From the NCBI GenBank assembly GCA_037447655.1, contig JBBHKE010002052.1, positions 219,996 through 283,995 on the forward strand: a DNA stretch of 64,000 nucleotides, in the 5' to 3' direction. The stretch is from Zygnema cylindricum (Eukaryota > Streptophyta > Zygnematophyceae > Zygnematales > Zygnemataceae). The translations under genes and the position numbers were made by a program. This document shows, one piece after another, positions 56,152 to 64,000 of the stretch. Positions within the stretch are counted from its first letter, which is position 1. The number at the start of each line of letters is the position of its first letter. Below the pieces are notes generated by a model. It searched no databases and was not told the origin of the DNA. It saw only the letters and a program-made list of their open reading frames with translations.

Positions 56152-56166
56152 AAGAGGGGGGGAAAT
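56152..56166 (+). other. Polypurine tract of the gypsy element
   Basis: AAGAGGGGGGGAAAT follows the PHD stop by about 33 bases and directly precedes TGGGATACC. This is the expected signature just before a 3' LTR, and argues that the 3' LTR starts at 56167 and not 56450. Confidence 0.7.
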
Positions 56167-57625
56167 TGGGATACCAACCCGATTACCGAGACCCCAATCC
56201 CTTTCCCCGGCTAGGTGGGGAACGGAAGGGGGAGGGGATTACCTTCGCCTTCCCAAGCTCTTATTCCCTTTCCTAGTCCAAGTGTCTCTCCTATTTGGCA
56301 TGCATATCTATGAGAGGGATATAAGCTGCAGTGGGCATGATCATTTTTTGTGGGAAGCACTCGCATTTGGGACTTATTTGCGGGACTCCTATGTTGACGA
56401 CTCCGGGGTGGGTGCCCTTCTCTTATGTTTCTCAAGCACGCTTGACAGCTGTCAAGCTCGTGTGCATTTCAAGCACACCTTAATATCTTTAAGGATTTCC
56501 GGGCCCTTTCTCCCTTGTACGGTCCCCATAGTACGCAGGAGTGAGTGCGCCAAGCCAGATTAGCTCCTTAGATTCTCTAAACTGAGCGGAACGTACTTTA
56601 CTTCGCGCCTAACGGAGGTCGGACGACCAAGTTATACCGCCTCAAAGATTGCAAGTCCGTTACATGGGATCAGTTGCCACGAGCCCTTTTGGAGGGTACA
56701 TTGTGGATTGCCACGTAACTTTCCGGATTATCGTCTAGATTATGTTGTTAACTGTCCGTAGAAATTTAGTTCAAGTTCAGCTGACTTTCGGTCCATTAAT
56801 TACCTTAGGTGAAAGTCTGGCACTTACGTGTGATTTTCAGTACTTTGTCTTATAATTGTGGACTAAATAATTACTTCCGGTCGCGGATCTAGCCGCAGTC
56901 AGAAGCATAACTTTTTGCCCCGAGTGCAGTACAGATTAATTTGTCATATGTCTGTTCAATTACACTTGCTTGCTGCTAATTGGCTAATAGCACAACTTTG
57001 ACCTTTGGGCCTCAGATTAGACAAACTTTTGATGTAAATGGCACTTGGGGTCGAAGGAGACAGGTTGCTTTTCAGTAATGTCTCTTGTGAAAACCCTGAG
57101 AAATTCCAACAAACTTTCTTTTGGAGAATCTTTGTTTTGTTTTGACTTTATTTCCATCTTTGTTTTGGATTTCTCTTTTGTGGAGTCATAGTCTGGGAGG
57201 GTAGTTGGCACTATTTGTTTTTTGGGTGATTTTTGGACTTTTTACTGTTTGAAACCGAGAAGAGTCTGGTCGGTTCCGAGCTGCGGACACCGGAGGTTGA
57301 AGGAGCTCGATCCCTATTCACGATACTATCAGGAGAGGGGTCGCCTTTTTCTCATTGTCATCGTTGATTACTGGGGTATGTTAAGCTTGCTTCACTATTT
57401 TTCACATTTTTTATCTTTTATTCGCTTTTCTGGGGCAAAGTGATATTGTTAAACCTACAAAGCCAATCATATTCATCTATATATTTCTACATGTTAGTGC
57501 ACTTGTGTCTTCGTCTGGAGTTCTCTTTTGTTTTGGAGTGACTGTTCCGGAGTAAACTGAAACCCTTTGATCAGGACAGTGGGTTTTGACGGAACAAGTG
57601 TAATAGATTTCCCGTAAACAAAACA
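56167..57625 (+). repeat. 3' LTR of the gypsy element (long form)
   Basis: 56450-57625 is the copy of the 5' LTR. The preceding 56167-56449 starts TG after the polypurine tract and recurs, broken by a solo LTR, right after 57627, so it too is LTR-like. It ends GTAAACAAAACA. Confidence 0.72.
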
Positions 57626-57627
57626 AT

Positions 57628-59053
57628 TGGGATACCAGCCCGATTACCGAGACCCCAATCCCTTTCCCGGGCTAGGTGGGATACTGCAGGGGGAGGGGAT
57701 AACTTTCGCCTTCCCATGCTCTCATTTCCATTGCCGGTCCAAGTGTCTGTTGATATTTGAGTGTTTTCTAGGTCTATGAGGATAAAAAAAGAGTAGAGGC
57801 AGCCTGCCTCTAACTCCCTTCTCCAAGCCCCCACACTTGTCGTAGTCACTGAAGGCTGGATTGGGAGCTAGAGCCATGGTAACCTAAGCTCACTAGAGAA
57901 GACAAGGGTTGATTTAGGTAGATGTACCAAAAGGTACTTGACGGACCCAGGAATTGATTCTAGTACCTGCGGTCCGTGAAGTCACCCGTAGCCGGTAGCT
58001 TTGTCCGTTTAGTCTACGACTAGTGGTAAAGTATATTGGGTTTGGTATGTATATAAACATGTACACGTAGGATTTTCCATTTAACTCGATTACGGTTTAT
58101 TGGACATAGAAACAGTTGTACTATTTGTACTGGACGAAACAAATAGTACGGACATTTGTTTGGACGGTCCGTATTAAAAACCGATATCAATCGGACGGCC
58201 GTGGTTAGCGCCGGTTTTGCGGAAAGGAACATTTGGCGGTTTGAGGACTGCGCCACTCCCGATGACACGTGGGAACATCATACGGGTTTACGAAATCTCC
58301 GAAACGGAAGACAACAAATCCGAATGTGACAAATGTTGCAAAATGGCGACATCGTACACTGTCCGTACAAAAAGTACACCGGCATCTGTACTTTATTGTA
58401 CAGTACAACCCTATGATTGGTCAGTACCTAAGTACTACAGGGTTTTGAGAGGCGTTTAGGACTTAGAATATTTTGGGTAGGTAGCCGCCTCTCTCAGAGA
58501 GCATCTTGTATAAAAAGCAAACTTTAGCTATCCATATCTATCAATCCAGTTGACCATTTTAAGTGATTCTTGTTGCTACGGACTCAAGGGAGTCCAGGCT
58601 ACACAATGGTGTGTTTGGCCAGAGTTTCTGTCTGCTTGGGTGGCTACATTTTTAAGGGAAAGTCAAAGTGGGTGAATGTGTCCAAATCTCATATTCTAAC
58701 TTTGCATTCTGTGGTGGAACTGAGCACACAGAAAGTCTTATTTCACATGGGTGAAGATGTAATGGGGTTTTGATTTTCAAGGGGTCAATCATTTGGGTTT
58801 ATATAAACTTGGAGTCGGCACTATCTAGATTAGCTTCTTTTGATCTGCGAATTCTGTGTGGCAATGGAGCCCATAGAATTTCATTGTCTCTCCTATTTGG
58901 CATGCATATCTATGGGATGGATGTAAGCAGCAGTGGGCATGATCATTTTTTGTGGGAAGCACTGGCATTTGGGAGTTATTTGCAGGACTCCTATGCCGAC
59001 AACTCCGGGCTGGGTGCCCTTCTCTTATGTTTCTCAAGCACGCTCGACACATG
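57628..59053 (+). repeat. Second, truncated gypsy LTR copy, split by a solo copia LTR
   Basis: 57628-57747 and 58889-59053 together match 56167-56449 (TGGGATACCAGCCCGATTACC ... CTCAAGCACGCTCGACA). After 59053 the match stops. It lies two bases beyond the first LTR, as in tandem LTRs left by recombination or by insertion of one element into another's end. Confidence 0.7.
57748..58883 (+). mobile_element. Solo copia LTR
   Basis: 1136 bp starting TGTTGATATTTGAG and ending GAATTTCA, alignable with the LTRs at 61074 and 52040 (shared TTTTCTAGGTCT, TCGTAGTCACTGA, a TTTTAAGTGATTCTTGTT region). Flanked by GTGTC (57743-57747) and TTGTC (58884-58888), a 5-bp target duplication with one mismatch. A TATA box (TTGTATAAAAAG) is at about 58506. 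No internal region remains, so the rest was lost by LTR-LTR recombination. Confidence 0.82.
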
Positions 59054-59429
59054 GCGCTGTCAACATTTCCGTCGACGACGTAATTTTTGAAATATTCAGT
59101 GAAATTGACCAAATTTTATGAGTTCTCGCTTTTATTCTCTTATTTTTTAATAATTTTAATTTTGAAAGGCAAAAACAAGTTCAAATTTTGAAATTTCAAC
59201 GTAATCAAGCAAGATGGCGATTCCCTCCATTTTATCGCAAGAATTCCTTTCGTTTTGCCTCTGTTGTAATATATAAATGCATTTGTGAATATGACAACTA
59301 TATTACTAACTCTTTTTTTTCATTTCCTTCGGTTGCCATTCTTTTCCTTTTGGGCTGCACCTTCATCTTTTTTATTTAGTGATATTCAAATTTTGAAAGT
59401 ACGTGGACTCTCACTAGGATTTGGGGTGC

Positions 59430-59809
59430 CAACCCTGGGAATAGCACCAATGGTCCCCATAATCCACAATCTGAACACGATGATGAAGATGGGAGGAACA
59501 ACGAGGAAAACTCATTTATGAACGAGGAAGTGGGTAAAGCGAATGACAAAGAGAGTGAGCCAGAAGTAGAAAACCTCGGTTGATCCGGCGGCGATCGTGG
59601 AAGGTTTTTCTCCTTCCTCAGCCAATGTGAGAGGACGTGTTCCCTACCGAAAAAATCAACACGTGTCGACTAAGGTTACTCGACTGCGAGTAATAAATTG
59701 GATGTTGAAAAACTACGAAAAGAACGTGTCGAAAGAACTAATTCCAAGGACCATGAAGAAGTTTCCGAAACATTTTACCGGAGTGTATGGTAAAAGTAAG
59801 CTATTCTAA
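59430..59809 (+). pseudogene. Possible transposon-derived coding fragment
   Basis: An acidic Asn/Glu-rich frame (GPHNPQSEHDDEDGRNNEEN) ends at a TGA near 59583 and is taken up one base over by a second frame to 59809. The second frame contains RVPYRKNQHVSTKVTRLRVI followed by NWMLKNYEKNVSKE. The Arg/Lys-rich helix-like start resembles the DNA-binding N-terminus of some transposases, but I do not recognise the family. One frameshift and the lack of flanking domains suggest a remnant. A possible donor (GTAAAAG) lies at about 59790. Confidence 0.35.
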
Positions 59810-60219
59810 TCATGCCTTCTCCCATTCATTAAATGATTTTATTTTTTGGGTTTCAATTTTATATTATTTCCACATATAATGCGTTTTTAAATGTTGTTTC
59901 TTTATGCCTTTTTAGAAATTGCATATGTTAATTTTGGACGGCAGCCTTCCGCTATCATTCTACATCCTAACCTCTTATTTCTTCCCCATTAGTGCTTGTT
60001 TTTTATTGTTGTCAAAGGGTTAGCATTGTGTTTGGTATATTTTTGTTTTTTTCCAAATGTCGAGCGATTCTCTTTTGGAGTCAATGTACGATTGACGACA
60101 GTGCCTTGTGTCATGCCGCATCTCGTCGGCTATTTTAATTGTTTATATTTAGGTATTAGGACGGGCAGCCGCCACACTAATTTGTATTTGGGTGTTTTTT
60201 GGGTTTTACAGGACCGTAC

Positions 60220-60480
60220 ATACCTACATATCGCCGTACGCGTCAACCGTACATATGTATTTTTGGCCGTAATATGCGCCGACGTACGACTCGGAATTTT
60301 CGTAATTTCCGCCGACGGCTAGTTCGATCGTACAATATGTATTTTCCGCGATTTTTGCCGACGGCGACTTCGTCATTTCACGCCAACCGTACGACATACA
60401 TTCTCCTGGGATTTCCGCCAACGGTGAATTTGATTTTTCACGTCGACCGTACGACTTCCTTTGTCCAAATTCCCACGATT
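60220..60480 (+). repeat. Divergent tandem repeat with CCGTACGAC / GCCGACGG motifs
   Basis: Units of roughly 65-70 bases carry, in order, a CGTACGAC-like motif, an AT-rich TTTTCCG stretch, TTTCCGCCGACGG and a TTCACG motif. Three to four diverged units are visible. No coding role seen. Confidence 0.5.
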
Positions 60481-61073
60481 GTAAAGTGGACCGTACCCGC
60501 CGTCCTAACGTACAACCTTTTATTCCCTTGAATCCCTGTCGACGACAATTTGAAATCATTTCACGTGAGGGAGCATCTTGGCCGTCGACGCCGAATATGC
60601 ATTTTTTGTTACATCATATTTGGATCGTCGATGCAAATGACAGACAAATCGGCTGTCAGTTTTGACGAAGCGACGTCATTAGACCATTTTAAGCCGTGAA
60701 CCATTTGGAGGTTCATGCGTTCACACGTAGATAGGAAGGGTATTTAATCCGTAGGTTATAGATCTCGTAACGTAGGGCATAGGATTTCGGCCTCCTATTA
60801 GTTGAATCCAAACTAGACGCAAATATTTACATAGCACGCTGTACTCTGATTGGCCTATTTTCGCTAGGCGTAGTTTTGATTACTTAGTTCATTTTAGATT
60901 ATTTCTTCGTCACAATTTTCAAGTGCAGGAATTATTCATTTTATTTATTTTCAGTATTGAGGATTTTTCTGCAGCCATCTTTATATTTGTAAAATTGTCC
61001 GGACAGCTTAGAGGCAATTTTATGCCTTTGCGTGAAGCGTCTAGTTTTCTATTACATTATCGATATCTTATAA

Positions 61074-62072
61074 TGTTGAAATCCCTAGATTTATGGGAGG
61101 TATTTTCTAGGTCTTAATTAGAATAAAAAAATGAAAAAGAGAAAACACAGGCAGCCTGCCTCCACCTTCTCTCTCTAGCCCCCATACTTGTTGTAGTCAC
61201 TGAAGGAGAGAGAGGGTGGTGGAGCCATGGCTGCCTTAGCTCCATAGGCAGGGCTTAAGAGTGACCTAAGTCACTCTCAACCAAAAAGGTTGAGTCCGGC
61301 AGGACTCAACCTCCGACCGGTAGGGCGAGGCGTAGCCGTCTACCCTTACCAGTTTGTCGTAGTAGTCCGTTAGGATGCATAGGGTTTGATAGCTATTTAA
61401 ACAATAGATAGGCGACTAATCCGATTAACGGAATTACAAATAGAATACATAGAAACTAGTTGGAGTTTTAGTGCGCACGAAACAAATATATCGGACATTT
61501 GTTTTTTGAACGGTTGTCGTTTAAAGCCGGGTTTGATCCGACGGCCCGCACCATCGCCGAGATCTAGGAATAGCTGCCTTGGCGGTTTTTGTTTGTGACA
61601 TGACCTGGCGATACGTGGCACGATGTCATTGAGAAGAGGAAATCCCGGAGAACATTAGGACAAGTCCGAAGGAGACATGCGTCCACTCCATGGCCTGGTC
61701 GCACACAGCCGTACAGAAAGTACATCGGCCATAGTACTTTCTATAATGTACAGTCTTTTGATTGGTTCCGTACCTCACTAGATAGGAGTTGTGAGAGGGT
61801 TTAGGACTTAGTGGATTGAGGAGATAGCGGCCTCTCTCCCAACAAGCTTGTATAAATATTGGCATCTTTGCCTCTTGATAATTAATCGCCTGGTTGGGCG
61901 TTTTAAGTGATTCTTCTTTCTGTGGACTCAGGGGAGTCCAGACTGCACAAGGGTGCAGTCAGATTATCTATTTGTCTGCTTGGGTGGCAGTTGCTCTAGT
62001 TGAAAGTGGGTTAGTTAAAAACTACCTAGAGGCTTCCTCAATTTTGGTCCAAATGGGGGACACATAATTGCA
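61074..62072 (+). repeat. 5' LTR of the decayed copia element
   Basis: 999 bp, TGTTGAAATCCC ... CATAATTGCA. A TATA box (TTGTATAAATATTGG) lies at about 61849. Upstream of it is a GTAC-rich block (CAGAAAGTACATCGG, TAGTACTTTCTATAATGTAC) conserved in the other LTRs of this family. Confidence 0.85.
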
Positions 62073-62076
62073 GGTT

Positions 62077-64000
62077 ATGGGCCCACCCTCTAGGGTTCCC
62101 ATATTCAACGATTATGGGTTCATTAACAAGGAAGCTATGATGACAAGGGCATTGACTGAGAAACGATACTGGGGTATTGTTAGTGGACAAGTGAAACGTC
62201 CATCTCAAGGAACTCCACCAGGGTTTGGAGGAGTGAGGTTTTCTTCAACAGGATCTGCTCCAAAGGAGGAGACAGATGATGGGGACAACAATGTGTCCGA
62301 AAAGGGGAAAGGAAAATAGACACCTCTCACTCCTATTGCCACGGCACCCGGAGCGGTGGCCGTGAAGACTGAGAAAAACGACATTCAGATGTGGGAGTAC
62401 ACCAACATGAATGCCATACACTTCATTCTGAGGCACCTCACTCAAGCTTTGGCGACCTCTCACCTTCTTATCCTTAAGGCTGAGGAGTTGTGGATGACCT
62501 TAGTGGAGATCTATAAAGCAGGCACCATTCTGGAGCTCTAGCTGGTTGAGCAAAGGTTGACGAGTTACACTTTCAAAGTAGAAAAGATGTCGGACTATTG
62601 CATCGATCTCTCTTGTCTGTACATGGAGTTGGAAAGTGTTAGATGGACAGGCACTATGAAGATGAAAGTTAACACTCTCATCATGAAGTTGGCGGAGGAG
62701 TATGAAAATATAGTGTACCAAGTGCAAGAAATGGATGACACTGCTTGGAAGTGGAACACCGTGGTCCGAATGATACTTGTGCGGGAGAACACCATTGAGA
62801 TCCGGAGAGTAGGAAAGAGCGTTCAAGCTCTAGCTGCCGGAATGGACTGATGGAGGAAAGATCCGAAGAAGCCATACAACAACTTCAAAGGGGAAAAGAA
62901 CCAATCTGGAGAACCGAGGACTCCAAAGGGCCTTTGCCATTTCTGCAAAAAGCGGTGGTACTTCATAGCTGATTGCATCAAGGTATCAGAGCTGAGGCTT
63001 CAAGAAAATCGTGGAGGGGGTTCTCCTGGAGGGAAGAAGAAAGCACTTGTGGTCACACGAGTGAAAGGAGAGACCGAGGAGGACGAAACTTCCGAGGAAG
63101 ATGGGGACCTCCTTCTTGACGAAAATTTTGAGGAGAAGGAGATCCCTCGGAGACAGAAGTGTGCCCTTGGAGCCATTCGGGAAGCTCCACAGGAGGGATG
63201 TATCATCGACTCAGGTGCATCCATGCATATGTGTCGTGATAGGCACCCCTTCACTAAGCTAAGAAAGATCCCTATTGTGGAAATAGAGTATGGGGATGGG
63301 AGAGTAGTTACCACAGATCTAGTGGGCTCGGTAGATCTGAAAGTCTTAGTGGAGGGTAAGACTTCTATTCTCACCTTCTCAGATGTTTTCTACATTCCTC
63401 AGCTGAGTAAGAATCTTGTGTCTACCTCTGTATTAGATGACAAGGATTTTGATACCTTCACTAGAAAAGGAGTCTTTACAGCTAAGTATGGAGATGAAGT
63501 TTACTTCACAGCAGATTAGGGTAGCCAAGGAATGTTTAGGCTTAACCTGAGTAATGAAAAGAAAAGTGCTTACTATGGTGGTGTCCCAAGCTTGATGATC
63601 TAGCATAAATGTTTGGGACATGTGCATTTTGATAGACCGAGGGAAATGAAGAAGTTGGGTGTAGTAAAAGGCATTCAGTTTGGGGAGAATGAAATGATGG
63701 ATGATTGTAGTGGCTGTGCCCAAGGTAAGACTCACAGACTTCCCTTTCCCAAAACTGCCACATATAGAGGTGAGAAAGTACTAGATCTGGTCCACACAAA
63801 AATCTGGGGACCAGGAAGAGTACCTTCGGTTGGGGGGAAGAGGTATATGCTGACAATTACTGATGATTGGTCTAGATATTCCAGAGTTTACTTCTTAAAA
63901 ACAAAGTCTAAAACATTAAAATACTTTAAAGAATACAAAGCCTGGAGTGAGAGGTTGCACGGAACCCCCATTAAGAGAATAAGGAGTGAAAATGGGGGAG
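62077..64000 (+). pseudogene. Gag-Pol of the decayed copia element
   Basis: Starts MGPPSRVPIFND at the primer-binding-site ATG and follows the intact copia protein through Gag, protease (CIIDSGASMHMC) and into integrase (CSGCAQGKTHRLPFP, LTITDDWSRYSRVYF). It is broken by in-frame stops at about 62317, 62539, 62848, 63517 and 63600. The zinc knuckle has lost its His (CHFCKKRWYFIADC, Tyr in the His position). The first His box of integrase has a stop where Trp stands. Not functional. Confidence 0.85.

Larger units (their letters stand above)
38874..57625 (+). mobile_element. Decayed Ty3/gypsy-type LTR element with DNA methyltransferase and PHD finger
   Basis: Direct repeats of 1177 and 1176 bp (38874-40050 and 56450-57625), both starting TG and ending CA, bound an internal region with domain order Gag (capsid-like, CCHC knuckle), aspartic protease, C5 DNA methyltransferase, reverse transcriptase, RNase H, integrase, PHD-type finger. 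The RT-before-integrase order is Ty3/gypsy. The reading frame is broken by many stops (often TAG) and shifts, and the two LTRs differ visibly, so this is an old, inactive copy. A 6.5-kb copia element interrupts it at 46649-53117. No clear primer-binding site was seen after 40050, and no target duplication. The true 3' LTR may start at 56167, directly after a polypurine tract, in which case the 5' LTR has lost about 284 bp. Confidence 0.88.
59054..61073. other. Region between nested elements, with a decayed coding fragment and tandem repeats
   Basis: Holds a possible transposon-derived coding fragment (59430-59809) and a divergent tandem array (about 60220-60480). The rest is AT-rich with no supported gene. 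Confidence 0.5.
61074..64000 (+). mobile_element. Decayed Ty1/copia element, cut by the window end
   Basis: The 5' LTR is at 61074-62072 and is followed by the same 15-base primer-binding site as the intact copia and a related Gag-Pol with many stops. The 3' part is outside the window. It belongs to the same family as the intact element but a different branch, judging by protein differences in Gag. Confidence 0.88.

Noticed and set aside
44416-63620. In-frame TAG/TAA codons in the retroelements, some at Gln positions, hinting at a TAR=Gln code as in some ulvophyte algae
   Set aside because: Stops also replace Trp, Lys and Glu positions, and the host genes end naturally at TAA (SMP-30 right after its conserved C-terminus; TAF8; NYN-2; BtaB). 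The intact copia has none. Standard code with decay is simpler.
1-64000. CRISPR arrays, bacterial operons or rRNA genes
   Set aside because: No regularly spaced repeats of that type; gene structure is spliced and eukaryotic.

Overview
The window is eukaryotic nuclear DNA, most likely from a streptophyte (charophyte-type) green alga or an early land plant. Genes are split by GT-AG introns in consistent phase. One gene matches TGD4, a plastid lipid-import protein of the green lineage. Another matches the methyltransferase half of betaine-lipid synthase, typical of algae, mosses and ferns but not seed plants. One NYN-domain protein begins with a plastid-transit-like exon. About a third of the window is LTR retrotransposon, and introns and spacers are full of short inverted-repeat elements. 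I could not run searches; names rest on recognised motifs and splice-phase arithmetic. The species is inference.

Layout. 1-2.8 kb (-): leucine-rich-repeat protein, 3' end unresolved. 3.3-8.4 kb (+): TGD4, seven exons, all phases closing. 10.5-13.4 kb (-): SMP-30/gluconolactonase-family protein, seven exons. 15.1-17.1 kb (+) and 26.0-27.9 kb (-): inverted pair of NYN-domain paralogues. 17.5-17.8 kb: decayed intron-containing fragment of the SMP-30 gene. 19.2-21.4 kb (-): BtaB-like methyltransferase. 22.2-23.4 kb (+): TAF8-like histone-fold protein. 28.5-35.9 kb (+): unrecognised Lys/Glu-rich, probably nucleolar protein. The genes mostly form head-to-head pairs: LRR/TGD4, SMP-30/NYN-1, BtaB/TAF8, NYN-2/Lys-rich.

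From 38.9 to 57.6 kb lies an old, decayed Ty3/gypsy-type element whose polyprotein carries a C5-cytosine DNA methyltransferase domain between protease and reverse transcriptase, and a PHD-type zinc finger after integrase. A young, intact Ty1/copia element (46649-53117, minus strand) has jumped into it just before the reverse transcriptase, leaving a perfect GTGGC target duplication. A solo copia LTR (57748-58883) sits in a second copy of gypsy LTR sequence. A third, decayed copia element starts at 61074 and runs off the window end.

The most unusual item is the gypsy element: a mobile element equipped to write DNA methylation and perhaps to read histone marks. Cytosine methyltransferases inside retrotransposons have been reported for dinoflagellates and charophytes; this looks like a fossil member of that class. 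A second notable feature is that the copia gag start codon lies inside a primer-binding site complementary to the anticodon arm of initiator tRNA-Met.
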